Shown in pieces: positions 37,097-47,025 of a stretch of 64,000 nucleotides of DNA. Source of the DNA: Cellvibrionaceae bacterium (GTDB taxonomy: Bacteria > Pseudomonadota > Gammaproteobacteria > Pseudomonadales > Cellvibrionaceae); NCBI GenBank assembly GCA_025800435.1, contig JAOXRV010000044.1, positions 15,836 through 79,835 of the forward strand, given 5' to 3'. Position numbers and translations under genes: made by a program. Each line of letters begins with the position of its first letter. The stretch's first letter is position 1. Under the pieces are notes generated by a model. That model saw only the letters and a program-made list of their open reading frames with translations. It did no database searches and had not been told where the DNA came from.

Positions 37097-38035
37097 TTAG
37101 GCTTCCTTCTCAGCTTGGGTTTGCGACAGCACCATATGAGAGGCCAGGGCACTGGAGGCTAGGCGTGCCAGGGTGCCGTCCGAGCGGCTGTTGAGAATAA
37201 TCGGCACCCGCGCGCCGAGGGCGATACCGGCAGATTTAGCACTGGCCAAATACATTAATTGCTTGGCTATCATATTGGCCGATTCCAAATCCGGCGCCAG
37301 TAAAATATCCGCATCCCCAGACACCGGTGAATCGATGTGCTTATCGATAGCGGCCTCGCGCGAGATGGCGTTATCAAAGGCCAGCGGGCCATCCAAAATG
37401 CCGCCTTTAATTTGCCCGCGATCGGCCATTTTGCACAGCGCGGCCGCATCGATGGTAGCGGGCATATAGGATTTCACTTTTTCCACCGCCGCTAAGATGG
37501 CGACCTTGGGCTGGGCAATGCCGAGGGCCAGACAGAAGTCGATACAGTTTTGCACTATGTCTTTTTTCTGGTCGAGCTTGGGATCGACGTTAATCGCGGC
37601 GTCGGTAATAAACAATGGCTTGTGGTAGTTGGGAACATCCAGCACAAACACATGGGATAAACGTCGCTCGGTGCGGATGCCGTGTTGTTTGTGAATGACC
37701 GCGGCAAGTAACTCGGAGGTTGAAATATCACCTTTCATTAGGGTTTCGGCGCTGCCCTCGCGGATTAGATTTACGGCGGCTTCTGCGGCGGCGTGGCTGT
37801 GGGGCACGTCGATGATTTCAAGCCCGCTGATATTCAGCTGCTCGGCGTCGGCGGTGGCCTGGATTTTGTACGCGGGGCCGATCAGGATCGGTTTGATCAG
37901 GCCTTTGTTGCTGGCCTCCACGGCGCCGCTGAGGCCGTTCTCGGCGACTGGGTGTACCACTGCGGTGGTGACCGGGCGGGCGGTAGTTGCCTGTTCGATA
38001 AATTGTTCCAGTTGTCCGTGGCCGGTGGTCATCAT
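37097..38035 (-). CDS. Short-type phosphate acetyl/butyryltransferase
   Basis: Transfers the acyl group of acetyl-CoA (or butyryl-CoA) to phosphate. 312 residues, the compact PTA_PTB domain only, not the 700-residue enterobacterial Pta with its DRTGG and P-loop regions. Motifs include MKGDISTSELLAAVIH, HVFVLDVPNYHKPLFITDAAINVDP, KGGILDGPLAFDNAIS and ADILLAPDLESANMIAKQLMYLA. Translationally close to ackA (three-base gap), which points to acetate. Start is one of two adjacent ATGs (38035 or 38032). Confidence 0.92.
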   Translation of the reverse strand: MMTTGHGQLEQFIEQATTARPVTTAVVHPVAENGLSGAVEASNKGLIKPILIGPAYKIQATADAEQLNISGLEIIDVPHSHAAAEAAVNLIREGSAETLMKGDISTSELLAAVIHKQHGIRTERRLSHVFVLDVPNYHKPLFITDAAINVDPKLDQKKDIVQNCIDFCLALGIAQPKVAILAAVEKVKSYMPATIDAAALCKMADRGQIKGGILDGPLAFDNAISREAAIDKHIDSPVSGDADILLAPDLESANMIAKQLMYLASAKSAGIALGARVPIILNSRSDGTLARLASSALASHMVLSQTQAEKEA

Positions 38036-38211
38036 GACGGTATTAGCTCCAAGGTTAATGGGATGCTAATAATAGTCGAAAACTGTGAACCTAGTGTGTC
38101 TGAGATCAAGTCGGGGTGCTGATAATGACTAAATAGCGGCCTCGGTTTAGCGGCTCTACTACAACTTGAATTGTAGTGAGCGCTGGTATGTAGGGGTTGG
38201 TGGGGCCGACG

Positions 38212-38442
38212 CTAGGCCGCGGTTTGATATTTTTTTAGCGTCTCTGAGAATTCGGGCTTACGGCATAAAAATTCAATAAACGCCGCAACGCCTTCTTCGG
38301 CTTGCCGGCGGTCATCGAAGGGGCCGATATCGATATGCTCACGGGTACAGTAGTACCAGTACTCGCCCTGCTGAAAGCAGCGGTTGCTGCGCTGGGGGAT
38401 GGCCCCCTGTTCGCCGTTGCGGTGTGCTTGTTGTGCTGCCAT
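38212..38442 (-). CDS. Small DUF6316-like protein
   Basis: 76 residues, soluble. RSNRCFQQGEYWYYCTREHIDIGPFDDRRQAEEGVAAFIEFL resembles the short family with a conserved W-Y-F/Y-x-T-R-E...G-P-F core (DUF6316) found in Pseudomonas-like gammaproteobacteria. The rc sequence gives an AAGGAGAAAC site just upstream of the ATG. No function is known. Alone between the pta-ackA pair and yibQ. Confidence 0.7.
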   Translation of the reverse strand: MAAQQAHRNGEQGAIPQRSNRCFQQGEYWYYCTREHIDIGPFDDRRQAEEGVAAFIEFLCRKPEFSETLKKYQTAA

Positions 38443-38572
38443 GGTAGTTTCTCCTTAACTCTTGCCGAACCACTGCCTTTGGTTCGTACTGCCTTTGGTT
38501 AGCGTAGACCAAAACCAGCCGCCGTTTGTGTGTGTCGGAATATGACGGCAGCTGTGCCTAAAAATAGAACAG

Positions 38573-39334
38573 CTAGGGGTCGAGATCTACTTTGCTGAGC
38601 TGATTTTGTGAACTGGTTCTGCTTATTAGTGCCGAAGCGTGCACAAATTCAATGCCAGCCTTGGCCAGGGCGGGGCCTATACGTTCCAGTACCTCTAAGG
38701 TTTCTGGGTGGGGGTGGCCGATAACCACCGCAGAACCACTGCGCTGGGCCCGTTTTACGGCTTTTTCCAGCTGCACCAAGATGTCTTGGTGCTTGCGGCT
38801 ATTGTCTAGAAACACATGTCGGGTGGCGCTGGGGATACGGTTTTCCTGGGCGATGCGATGGGCCTGGCTATTGGGGCTGGTGCGGCTGTCGATAAAGTAA
38901 TAGGGCGTATCTTTGAGCTCGTCCATCAGCCATTGCATGGCCCGCGGTTGCTGGGTTAGGGCCGAACCCATATGGTTGTTGACCCCTACGATATGGGGCA
39001 CCGCGGCCAGGCCCTGGCGCACCGTGCTTTTGAACTCGGCCTCGCTCATTTTATCGGTGAGGCCGCCCTTATCCAGGGTGCGGGGCTTATCGGTGCTCAT
39101 GGGGATGTGCAGCATTATTTCTTTGCCTGCATCGTGGCCGGCAGTGGCCAGCTCTCTGGCATTGGGGCTGTGGGGAATCACCGACAGGGTCACAGCCACC
39201 GGCAACTGGGCGCTGCGGTAGCCGTTCTCTAGGTGGTAGCCAATATCATCGATAATGATGGCCAGCTTGGTGGCGCTGGCCTGGGTGCAGCTTAGCGCGG
39301 CCAGCAGGCTCAACAGCGTGGTGGTAACTCTCAT
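38573..39334 (-). CDS. yibQ: Divergent polysaccharide deacetylase family protein (YibQ)
   Basis: 253 residues with a signal peptide (about 1-21, cleavage after CTQASA). NodB-like fold of the DUF610 group: KLAIIIDDIGYHLENGYRSAQL, VTLSVIPHSPNAREL, EIMLHIPMSTDKP, VGVNNHMGSALT, YYFIDSRTSPNS and VVIGHPHPETL. Periplasmic, act on unknown glycans. Last gene of the gpmI-envC-ctpA-yibQ row, the conserved gammaproteobacterial order, which suggests a link to peptidoglycan remodelling. Confidence 0.93.
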   Translation of the reverse strand: MRVTTTLLSLLAALSCTQASATKLAIIIDDIGYHLENGYRSAQLPVAVTLSVIPHSPNARELATAGHDAGKEIMLHIPMSTDKPRTLDKGGLTDKMSEAEFKSTVRQGLAAVPHIVGVNNHMGSALTQQPRAMQWLMDELKDTPYYFIDSRTSPNSQAHRIAQENRIPSATRHVFLDNSRKHQDILVQLEKAVKRAQRSGSAVVIGHPHPETLEVLERIGPALAKAGIEFVHASALISRTSSQNQLSKVDLDP

Positions 39335-39367
39335 GGTGGTGCGGTCCTGTCTATCCCTATCCTATCG

Positions 39368-40672
39368 CTATCGCTTGCTCAGCAGAGCCAAACCCTTGAG
39401 GATATTGATGGCTTCGTACAGTTGGTTGTCGCGCTCAAGCAGCTTGAGCTTTTGCTTTTGCTGGGCCTGTCGGTCTTTGGCCTTGTTCTCGCCGCCATTG
39501 CGATTGCCCAGGTGGCCGGATAGATCCGCCTCGCTCACTCGTGCCCTGGGTTTAACGGCGGTAACTCTAACCCGCTCCACCTCTATATCGGGTTCAATGC
39601 CCTGGGCTTGAATAGAGCGGCCCTTGGGGGTGAAGTAGAGGGCGGTGGTGAGTTTAATGGCCTTGTCTTTATTGATCGGCAGTACGCTTTGTACCGAACC
39701 CTTGCCAAAGCTGCGGGTGCCCAGCACTACGGCGCGGCCGTGATCCTGCCAGGCGCCGGCGACAATCTCCGAGGCCGAGGCCGAGCCGCCGTTGATCAGC
39801 ACCACCAGTGGCAGGCCATCGGTGATGTCACCGGGCTTGGCATCGAATTCGCTGTTAGAGCCCTTGAGCCGGCCTTCGGTGTAAACAATTTGGCCGCCAT
39901 CGAGCAATGCATCGGCGACGGTGACCGAAGAGCGCAGCACGCCACCGGGGTTATTGCGCAGGTCGATAATCAAACCTTTGAGTGGCTCCGCCTCGGTTTT
40001 AAGTTTTTCTACCGCGGCGATAAAGTCTTTGCCGGTGGGAATTTGAAACTGGGCGATGCGGATTAAACCAAAGTTTTCCCCCACTACCCGCGAGCGTACG
40101 CTGGTGACTTTGATGTGGTCGCGCACCAGGGTAAAGTCGCGGGGCTTGTCATCGCCTGCACGCATAACTTTTAGTTCAATCTTGCTGCCCTTCTCGCCGC
40201 GCATGCGCTCAATTGCCTCGGCTAGGCTCTTGCCTTTAATGCTTTCGCCGTCGATCTGCACAATTAAATCACCGGCTTCAATGCCGGCTTTGGAGGCGGG
40301 GGTGTCATCCATGGGGGCGATCACTTTGACAAAGCCATCTTCCATGCCCACCTCAATGCCCAGGCCGCCGTATTTGCCACTGGTGTTCTCTTTGAGATCG
40401 TCAAAGTGGCTGGCATCTAAATATGTTGAGTGAGGGTCCAGCTCGCTGAGCATGCCTTTAATTGCGTACTCAAACAGGGTGGCGTCGTCTATCTCTTCGA
40501 CATAGCCGCTGCGGATGTCGTCAAACACTCGGGTGAAGATCCGCAGGTCGTCCAGCGGCAGTGGGCCTTGGGCTTCGGGGGCCGTGTCCTGGGCCGCGAG
40601 CAGTGGGCTCAGGCTCAGCAGTAGCACCGCCGCGCAGCGGCGCATCGGGTTTATGCGCATAGTGGAATCCAT
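39368..40672 (-). CDS. ctpA: Carboxyl-terminal processing protease (S41, CtpA)
   Basis: Periplasmic serine protease of 434 residues from the ATG at 40672 (40660 is equally possible; no strong ribosome site). Signal peptide ends near LLAAQ. PDZ domain about 100-185 (GLGIEVGMEDGFVKVIAPMDDTPASKAGIEAGD), then the S41 core with the nucleophile in NGGSASASEIVAGA and the general-base Lys in GTRSFGKGSVQ. The family trims cell-wall enzymes. Lies between envC and yibQ, fitting control of peptidoglycan hydrolysis. Confidence 0.94.
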   Translation of the reverse strand: MDSTMRINPMRRCAAVLLLSLSPLLAAQDTAPEAQGPLPLDDLRIFTRVFDDIRSGYVEEIDDATLFEYAIKGMLSELDPHSTYLDASHFDDLKENTSGKYGGLGIEVGMEDGFVKVIAPMDDTPASKAGIEAGDLIVQIDGESIKGKSLAEAIERMRGEKGSKIELKVMRAGDDKPRDFTLVRDHIKVTSVRSRVVGENFGLIRIAQFQIPTGKDFIAAVEKLKTEAEPLKGLIIDLRNNPGGVLRSSVTVADALLDGGQIVYTEGRLKGSNSEFDAKPGDITDGLPLVVLINGGSASASEIVAGAWQDHGRAVVLGTRSFGKGSVQSVLPINKDKAIKLTTALYFTPKGRSIQAQGIEPDIEVERVRVTAVKPRARVSEADLSGHLGNRNGGENKAKDRQAQQKQKLKLLERDNQLYEAINILKGLALLSKR

Positions 40673-40785
40673 GGTCAGTTGGCGGGCATCTCTAAACAGC
40701 GTCTTTTGTGCCCTGGGGCAACCATACCACACTCTACCCTAAGCAGCAGAAATTTGGCACTGATGGGGGTGTCTATGGGCGCAAC

Positions 40786-41934
40786 TTAGGCCCGACACCA
40801 GCGGGCGGGGTTGGTTGGGCTGCCCTTGTGGCGGATCTCGAAGTAGAGCCCGGGCTCGCTGAGGCCGCCGGTGTTGCCAACCCGCCCGATAGTATCGCCG
40901 CCATCGACCCAGTCGCCGGTTTCTTTGAGCAGGGTTTGGTTGTGGGCGTATAGGCTCATATAGCCGTCGCCGTGATCAATAATTAGCAGCATGCCGTGGC
41001 CTTTGAGATAGTCGGAGAAGACCACCCGGCCGTGGTGTATGGCCTTAACCGCCCGGCCGTTGTTGGCGCGGATAAATACCCCCTGCCAGCGCAGCTTGCC
41101 CCGCGCCCGGGGGCTGCCGTAGCGGTGTTTGATGCGCCCGCTGGTGGGCCACTTGAGTTTGCCCTTGCGCTTGTTAAAGGCCACGCCACTTTTCGGCAGT
41201 TTGATATTGGCCAGGGCCTGGGTCACCTCGTCCAGCAGTTTTTTCAGGCGTCGCTGGTCGCCCGCCTTTTCTTGCAAAGAGGCGTCTTTGTCGGCCAGGG
41301 TGCGGTTGAGGTCGGCCAGGGTGCGCTTGCGTTCGGACTGGCGCGACAGCAGTTGCTTGTGCTCTGATTCGAGGTTTAGTTTTTGACGCTCGATGGCGCT
41401 GGCCTTGGCGGCAATTTTCGGTTCGAGCTTGGTCAGGTCGATCAGCACCTGGCGGTACTGGTCCAGTTTTTCCCGGCGGGCGTCAATAACGTAGTTGTAA
41501 TACTGCATCTGCCGGCCCAGTTCCGCCGGCTGCTGTTGGTTGAGCAGTAATTTAATGTTGCCCTGGCGGCCAATGCGATAGGCACTGCTCAGGTGTTGGA
41601 CAATATGGCGTTGCTGCTGGCGCTTTTTTTGACGGAGTTCTGCCCGCTCGTTATGGAGCCGGCTGAGCTGCTTTTTTTGGCTGGCAAGCTCCTCCTTTAA
41701 GCGCTCGATTTTTTTGCTTAAGTCGCTGATCGAGACTTCCGAGCTCTGCAGCTTTTGCTTGAGCTTGTCGCGGCTGGTTTTGGTCGCGTTGATCTGGCTT
41801 TTTAGCTCGGCAATGGTCTGCTTAAGCTCTTTTAGCTTGGCCTCGTACTCGGCCTGCTCATCGGCCAGGGCCGCTGGCGCCAGCGTTAGGCAGAGGCTTA
41901 GCAGTAACCCTTTAAAAACACGTTTCGCAGTCAT
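40786..41934 (-). CDS. envC: Murein hydrolase activator EnvC
   Basis: Periplasmic activator of division amidases, 382 residues. Signal peptide 1-24 (ends PAALA), long coiled coil about 27-250, then a C-terminal LytM/M23 domain (LKWPTSGRIKHRYGSPR ... YMSLYAHNQTLLKETGDWV). The first zinc motif is degenerate (KLRWQGVFIRA where active M23 enzymes have H-x-G-x-D), as in EnvC, so it should activate rather than cleave. 18 bases after gpmI. Confidence 0.94.
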   Translation of the reverse strand: MTAKRVFKGLLLSLCLTLAPAALADEQAEYEAKLKELKQTIAELKSQINATKTSRDKLKQKLQSSEVSISDLSKKIERLKEELASQKKQLSRLHNERAELRQKKRQQQRHIVQHLSSAYRIGRQGNIKLLLNQQQPAELGRQMQYYNYVIDARREKLDQYRQVLIDLTKLEPKIAAKASAIERQKLNLESEHKQLLSRQSERKRTLADLNRTLADKDASLQEKAGDQRRLKKLLDEVTQALANIKLPKSGVAFNKRKGKLKWPTSGRIKHRYGSPRARGKLRWQGVFIRANNGRAVKAIHHGRVVFSDYLKGHGMLLIIDHGDGYMSLYAHNQTLLKETGDWVDGGDTIGRVGNTGGLSEPGLYFEIRHKGSPTNPARWCRA

Positions 41935-41952
41935 AGGTTTGTCTCTGTCCGA

Positions 41953-43494
41953 TTACTTCAGCAGGCTTTGACCATCCATCTCGGCGGCTTGTTCAATACC
42001 CATTAAGGCTAGCATGGTGGGGGCCACATCCGCCAGGCTGCCGCCCTCGGCCAATTGCAGTTGGCGCTCGCCTACATAGACAAGCGGCACTGGGCCGGTG
42101 GTGTGCTGGGTGTGTTTCTGGCCGCTGACCTCGTCGAACATGGTTTCCACATTGCCGTGATCGGCGGTAATCAGGGTTTCGCCCCCGGCCCGCTCGACGG
42201 CGGCCAGTACCTCGGCCAGGCTCTGGTCGACCGCCTGCACCGCCTCGATGGCGGCCTCGTAGTTGCCGGTGTGGCCCACCTGGTCGCAGTTGGCGTAGTT
42301 ACAGATAATACAGTCGTAATCGTCCGAGTCGATGGCGGCCACCAGTTTGGCGGTTACCTCGGGCGCGCTCATCTGTGGTTGCAGGTCGTAGGTTTCAACA
42401 TCGGGGGAGGGGATCAGCTCACGGCTCTCGCCCTCGAACAGCGCCTCTTGGCCGCCGCTAAAAAAGAAGGTCACATGGGCGTATTTTTCGGTTTCGGCAA
42501 TACGCAGTTGGCGCTTGTTGTTTTTAGCCAGCAGCTCGCCCAGGGAGTTAAGCAGATTCTGGGGTGGGAAGGCGCAGCTGGCCTTGATATCGGCGGCGTA
42601 TTCGGTGGTCATCACAAAATCGGCCAGGGCCGGGCGGCGGCTGCGCGCAAAGCCGTCGAAGTCATCTTCCACAAAGGCGCGGCTGATTTGGCGAGCCCGG
42701 TCGGGGCGGAAGTTCATAAATAGCAGGCAGTCGCCATCTTCAACCGCCACCGGCGCTTCGCCGTCGCTGGCGATAACGCTGGCTTTGACAAATTCATCGT
42801 CTTCGCCGCGCTCATAGGCGGCGGCCAGGGCGGCCAGTGGGTCGGCGTAGCGGTATTCGGCCTTGGCTTGGGTCATTAAATCATAGGCTTGTTGAACCCG
42901 CTCCCAGCGCTGGTCGCGGTCCATGCCGAAGAAGCGCCCGCTGACCGAAGCGATACGACCCAGGCCCTGATCGCGCAGCAGTTTATCGGTGCTGGCCAAG
43001 GAGGGCTCGGCGCTGCGCGGTGGCACATCGCGGCCATCCAGCAGGGCGTGCACATACACCTGTTTGGCGCCTCGGCGCTCGGCCAATTCAATCGCGGCGT
43101 TGATATGGGCCTCGTGGCTATGTACACCGCCGGGGGAGAGCAGGCCCATAATATGCACCGCCTTGCCGGCGTTTACGGCCTTGTCGATGGCCGCGCAGTA
43201 AACCGGGTTGTTGTAGAAGTCGCCATCGGCGATGGCTTTGTTGATACGGGTATAGTTTTGGTACACCACCCGGCCAGCGCCGAGGGTCATATGCCCCACT
43301 TCGGAGTTGCCCATCTGGCCCTCGGGCAGGCCCACCGCCATGCCGGAAGTGCCGATTAGAGTACTTGGGCAGTGCTGCCAGAGACGATCCCAAACAGGGG
43401 TCTGGGCTTGGTTAATGGCGTTGTATTTGGACTCATCGCTGTGGCCAAAACCGTCGAGAATTAATAACAACAGGGGGCGCTTTGGCGCGGACAT
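41953..43494 (-). CDS. gpmI: 2,3-bisphosphoglycerate-independent phosphoglycerate mutase
   Basis: Glycolytic interconversion of 3- and 2-phosphoglycerate using two manganese ions. 513 residues. Metal and catalytic motifs: [27 protein letters not shown] with the phosphorylated Ser, [47 protein letters not shown] and [12 protein letters not shown]. First gene of the minus operon with envC, divergent from yibN. Confidence 0.97.
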   Translation of the reverse strand: MSAPKRPLLLLILDGFGHSDESKYNAINQAQTPVWDRLWQHCPSTLIGTSGMAVGLPEGQMGNSEVGHMTLGAGRVVYQNYTRINKAIADGDFYNNPVYCAAIDKAVNAGKAVHIMGLLSPGGVHSHEAHINAAIELAERRGAKQVYVHALLDGRDVPPRSAEPSLASTDKLLRDQGLGRIASVSGRFFGMDRDQRWERVQQAYDLMTQAKAEYRYADPLAALAAAYERGEDDEFVKASVIASDGEAPVAVEDGDCLLFMNFRPDRARQISRAFVEDDFDGFARSRRPALADFVMTTEYAADIKASCAFPPQNLLNSLGELLAKNNKRQLRIAETEKYAHVTFFFSGGQEALFEGESRELIPSPDVETYDLQPQMSAPEVTAKLVAAIDSDDYDCIICNYANCDQVGHTGNYEAAIEAVQAVDQSLAEVLAAVERAGGETLITADHGNVETMFDEVSGQKHTQHTTGPVPLVYVGERQLQLAEGGSLADVAPTMLALMGIEQAAEMDGQSLLK

Positions 43495-43648
43495 AGTACT
43501 TACCTTAATACCAGGGGGCGAAAAACCGCGAATTTTACCCTTTTCGGGGCTTTAAGACCATGAAATCGGCGGCAGAGTGTGTATACTGCGGCGTTTTGAT
43601 TGGCCGACCCAGGCCACACAGCCCCAAGCTCGGAGGAAAGGTAGCAAG

Positions 43649-44059
43649 GTGGATATATTGGTATTTGTCAGCGAGCAGTGGCTGCTGGTCAGTGTGTTGT
43701 TCGGCTTGTTGTTTATCTATGTATGGCGCGAGCGCCAAAAGGGCGGTGCCAATATCAGCTGCCACGAGATGACGCGTCTGGTTAACGATGGCAATGCGGT
43801 ACTGTTGGATATCCGCGAGGCCAAAGACTACAAGGCCGGCCATATTGTCGATGCCATCAATATTCCCGCTGCCTCCATCGAAAAGCGCATGGTCGAGCTG
43901 GATAAATACAAGGGCAAAAAGGTTGTCATCATCTGTAAAATGGGCCAGACCGCCAGTGCGGTGGGCAAGCAGCTGGGCGCCCAGGGCTTTGATATCTGCC
44001 GCTTAGGCGGCGGTATGATGGAGTGGCAGAGCCAGAACCTGCCCGTGGTTAAGAAGTAG
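43649..44059 (+). CDS. yibN: Membrane-anchored rhodanese-like protein (YibN)
   Basis: 136 residues from a GTG at 43649 preceded by GGAGGAAAGG; earlier in-frame codons are unlikely. One N-terminal membrane segment (about 10-27), then a rhodanese domain (ISCHEMTRLVNDGNAVLLDIREAKDYKAGHIVDA) with active-site Cys in VIICKMGQTASAV. Sulfur transfer or redox role; partner unknown. Heads the conserved yibN-grxC-secB set. Confidence 0.92.
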   Translation: MDILVFVSEQWLLVSVLFGLLFIYVWRERQKGGANISCHEMTRLVNDGNAVLLDIREAKDYKAGHIVDAINIPAASIEKRMVELDKYKGKKVVIICKMGQTASAVGKQLGAQGFDICRLGGGMMEWQSQNLPVVKK

Positions 44060-44078
44060 GGCGGGCGGAGCGATCGAG

Positions 44079-44336
44079 GTGTCAACAGTAACGATTTACT
44101 CCAGCGATTTTTGCCCCTTTTGCCATCGGGCCAAGGCCCTGCTGGCCAGTAAAGGGGTAACGTTTAAAGAACTCAATGTCGACGGCGACCCAAAACTGCG
44201 GCAAGAGGCCATGCGCAAAAGTGGCCAGCGCACGGTGCCGCAGATATGGATTAACAGCCAACATGTGGGTGGCTGCGATGATTTATACGCCCTGGAGCGA
44301 GCTGGGCGCCTAGAGCCACTGTTGGCTGGCGCCTAA
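44079..44336 (+). CDS. grxC: Glutaredoxin 3
   Basis: Glutathione-dependent thiol-disulfide oxidoreductase, 85 residues, GTG start. Active site FCPFCHRAK (11-19) with Phe in place of the more common Tyr of CPYC; the TVPQIWINSQHVGGCDD motif that binds glutathione is intact. Between yibN and secB. Glutathione is made by GshB elsewhere in this window. Confidence 0.96.
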   Translation: MSTVTIYSSDFCPFCHRAKALLASKGVTFKELNVDGDPKLRQEAMRKSGQRTVPQIWINSQHVGGCDDLYALERAGRLEPLLAGA

Positions 44337-44496
44337 AACTCCAAAACCAGACCCTTGAAATTAACAATTTAAGCCCAAACTGTTCAATACTGCGAAATAA
44401 ACTAGGCTAACAATAGAGATTGGCAAATTTCCTCAGGGTGAGTAATTTTTTTAGTAATCGGGTGTTCGCACCTAACAGTAAATCAAAGGCAAAACT

Positions 44497-44982
44497 ATGG
44501 CTGAAGAGAGCAAGCAAGAAGCTGCTGAAGCGGGACAACAGTTCGCGGTTCAGCGTATCTATATCAAGGATCTGTCGTTTGAAGCCCCGATGGGCTCACA
44601 GGCGTTTACCAAGCAGTGGCAGCCAGCTGTCAACCAAGAGCTGGGCAATAAGGTAAACAAGCTGGACGATAACAACTACGAGGTGGTTCTGACCATCACC
44701 GTTACCGTTAAGCTGGGCGAAGAAACTGCCTTTTTGGCCGAAGTACACCAGGCCGGCATCTTCACCATCTCCGGCTTGGAAGAGCAGCAGCTGGCCCACG
44801 TGATGAACACCATGTGCCCCAACATTCTGTTCCCCTACGCCCGTGAGGCGATTGACAGTGTGATCACCAAAGGCACCTTCCCCGCCTTGATGCTGCCACC
44901 TGTTAACTTCGATGCCCTGTTCGCCCAAGCGATGCAGAAAGCCCAGACCGAAGATCAGGCTGAAGCCGAGGCTTCGCACTAA
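44497..44982 (+). CDS. secB: Protein export chaperone SecB
   Basis: Tetrameric cytoplasmic chaperone delivering precursors to SecA. 161 residues: [27 protein letters not shown]-like [64 protein letters not shown], acidic tail. 160 bases after grxC, long enough for its own promoter. A terminator follows. Confidence 0.98.
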   Translation: MAEESKQEAAEAGQQFAVQRIYIKDLSFEAPMGSQAFTKQWQPAVNQELGNKVNKLDDNNYEVVLTITVTVKLGEETAFLAEVHQAGIFTISGLEEQQLAHVMNTMCPNILFPYAREAIDSVITKGTFPALMLPPVNFDALFAQAMQKAQTEDQAEAEASH

Positions 44983-44989
44983 GTTTTAC

Positions 44990-45016
44990 GGCGGCCATTC
45001 GGCCGCCCGCTTTTCC
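44990..45016 (+). terminator. Rho-independent terminator after secB
   Basis: Stem GGCGGCC/GGCCGCC (44990-44996, 45001-45007) with a four-base loop, followed by CGCTTTTCCC. Eight bases after the secB stop. Confidence 0.7.
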
Positions 45017-45062
45017 CTTGTGCAAGTTGGTTAATCAAGTTGTTGCCCCTCCCCTTTACACC

Positions 45063-45092
45063 TTGACGTCAGGCTGTGGGCTGCAGTACTGT
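45063..45092 (+). promoter_or_regulatory. Possible sigma-70 promoter of the acyltransferase gene
   Basis: TTGACG at 45063-45068 and TACTGT at 45087-45092, spacer 18, about 35 bases before the GTG at 45128. A reasonable but imperfect -10, so tentative. Confidence 0.35.
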
Positions 45093-45127
45093 GCCTCGCA
45101 ATTGCCTTGAGCACATAAGGACGCCTA

Positions 45128-46279
45128 GTGGCCAATAAACATTCCATGCCCGCTCTCACGGGGCTACGTGGCCTAGCGGCAATTTGGGTTTTGCTGTTTC
45201 ATGTTTGGGACGCGGCGGGACCAAGAGAGTGGCTTGTTACCCTGTTTGGCTACAGTCATAACATGCAGTATGTGGTGACCTGCGGCTGGGCGGGTGTGCA
45301 GATGCTGTTTGTGTTATCGGCTTTTCTGTTGGCCAGCCAATTTGTTCGGGCCAATGAGTCAGAGCGGCCGCAGCCGGCCTGGCGCGGCTATTATCTGCGC
45401 CGTTTATTGCGTGTCTTCCCCGCTTATTATCTGCAATTGGGTCTGTTGTTGCTGATTGCCTTTGTTATCCAGGGGCAGCAGATTATGCGCCTAGAGGAAC
45501 TGCCCTATTATCTCACTATGTGGTTTGCCCCGCCGCCGGTTGGGCTGGGCACACCGCCGGAGATCAATAAAGTGTGGTGGACGCTACCGATCGAGCTGGC
45601 CTTTTATTTGCTCTTGCCTTTTTTTAGTGGTTTGCTGCGCTGGCGCTATCGGTATGTTGTATTCGCCCTGTCGTTATTGATTATGATCAGCTGGCGTTGG
45701 TCTTCCCTTAGCTTTTTCCCCAATGGCAACTCGCCAAGTGTGTTGATGCAGTTGCCCGGCTCGTTTGACTCGTTTGGCTTGGGCATGGTTGCCGCGTTGC
45801 TGCATCACCACTTTTATGTTGAAGCCCCCAGTCAAGCATCCCGGCAAGCTTACTTAAGTCGTCTAAAAAAACTGGCTCTGGCAGCACTGTTGGTGCTGTG
45901 GGGGCTGTTGATATGGATCACCTACGGCGTTGAGAATTACTGGAAGGTGAGCTTTATGTTCTTTAGCTGGTCGCCAATATACAACTCAGTGGCTGCCGTT
46001 TGGGTGTTGCTGGCCGCTGCCGACAGCAGCCGACTGCTATTGCCGCTTAAATCTCGGCCGGTGTTTTACCTGGGTATGATTAGCTACGGGATCTATATCT
46101 GGCATTACCCCATTATCAGCTGGGTAAGCCAGATACCGTTGGTGGCCAACTACGACGGGTATAAGTTTGTGCCGTTGCTGCTGCTGACCCTGTTGTTCAC
46201 CTTTATTGCCGCGAGTGCTTCCTGGCATTTGTTGGAGCGCCGGGCGGTGGATTTTGGGTCTCGTTTAAAAACAACGTAA
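45128..46279 (+). CDS. Acyltransferase 3 family membrane protein
   Basis: 383 residues with about ten membrane segments. N-terminal signature MPALTGLRGLAAIWVLLFHVWDA with the conserved Arg and His, and FVLSAFLLASQF; C-terminal YLGMISYGIYIWHYPIISWV. The family O-acetylates or O-acylates surface glycans such as lipopolysaccharide or exopolysaccharide. GTG start with AAGGA upstream; the ATG at 45146 is an alternative. No glycan cluster is adjacent, so the substrate is unknown. Confidence 0.92.
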   Translation: MANKHSMPALTGLRGLAAIWVLLFHVWDAAGPREWLVTLFGYSHNMQYVVTCGWAGVQMLFVLSAFLLASQFVRANESERPQPAWRGYYLRRLLRVFPAYYLQLGLLLLIAFVIQGQQIMRLEELPYYLTMWFAPPPVGLGTPPEINKVWWTLPIELAFYLLLPFFSGLLRWRYRYVVFALSLLIMISWRWSSLSFFPNGNSPSVLMQLPGSFDSFGLGMVAALLHHHFYVEAPSQASRQAYLSRLKKLALAALLVLWGLLIWITYGVENYWKVSFMFFSWSPIYNSVAAVWVLLAAADSSRLLLPLKSRPVFYLGMISYGIYIWHYPIISWVSQIPLVANYDGYKFVPLLLLTLLFTFIAASASWHLLERRAVDFGSRLKTT

Positions 46280-46395
46280 ACTCTTGAAAGGCAAGTTAGC
46301 TGACTAAAAGGGCAGCCCAAAAGCCATGAAAATAATACCACTGGGATTTAGCTTTATTGTCAAACAGGGGCTATGCTTTGAATCTAGCGTTAACT

Positions 46396-47025
46396 ATGGG
46401 GCCTAAAGTGGTTAAACAGGATTTAGTTATTGAAGCGGCCAGGCCCACTGATGCGGCCGCAATCGCGCCCCTGATTTATAGCTCTGGTCATCAGGCCTTC
46501 GATTATGTATTTGGCCAGCGGCGCGGTGGCAACCGTGCCCAGGCTTATTTACAGCACGCCTTTGTCCGCAACAGCGGCCAATTCTCCCACCGCAATCACC
46601 TCACCATACGCTATCAGGGCCGGGTGGTGGCCTCCATGTTTAACTATGATAATCGCGGCTTGGGGCGTATGCACTGGGCCACGGTGATGTCGGTGTTGAG
46701 CTATTTTCATTGGCATATACTGGGGGTGGCCAAGCGCTCAGGTATTATCGACCAAGTGATCAAGCCGGCGGCCGAAGACATGCTGGTGGTGGCGCACCTG
46801 GCGGTGGCGCCGGAAGCCCAGGGTTTGGGTTTGGGCTCACGCCTAATTAGCCACGCCGAAAACATCGCGCGCGAGCACGGTTACGCCGGCTTGGCCTTAG
46901 ATGTGGCGATGGACAACCCCTCTGCCCAGCGCCTGTACGAACGCCTCGGTTTTTGTGTGCGCGCCGAGCACCCATCACCTATTGGCGAGGTGCCCGGCCA
47001 CCGCTATATGGAATGGCGTTTTTAG
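46396..47025 (+). CDS. GNAT family N-acetyltransferase
   Basis: About 209 residues. Acetyl-CoA-dependent acyltransferase fold: IEAARPTDAAAIAPLIYSSG at the start, VVAHLAVAPEAQGLGLGSRLISHAENIAREHGYAGLALDVAMDNPSAQRLYERLGF, the A-B motifs with the pyrophosphate loop QGLGLGSR. Substrate unknown. The start is uncertain: the open frame reaches a TTG at 46357, and no clear ribosome site marks the ATG at 46396. Its stop overlaps the convergent ntrC stop by four bases. Confidence 0.88.
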   Translation: MGPKVVKQDLVIEAARPTDAAAIAPLIYSSGHQAFDYVFGQRRGGNRAQAYLQHAFVRNSGQFSHRNHLTIRYQGRVVASMFNYDNRGLGRMHWATVMSVLSYFHWHILGVAKRSGIIDQVIKPAAEDMLVVAHLAVAPEAQGLGLGSRLISHAENIAREHGYAGLALDVAMDNPSAQRLYERLGFCVRAEHPSPIGEVPGHRYMEWRF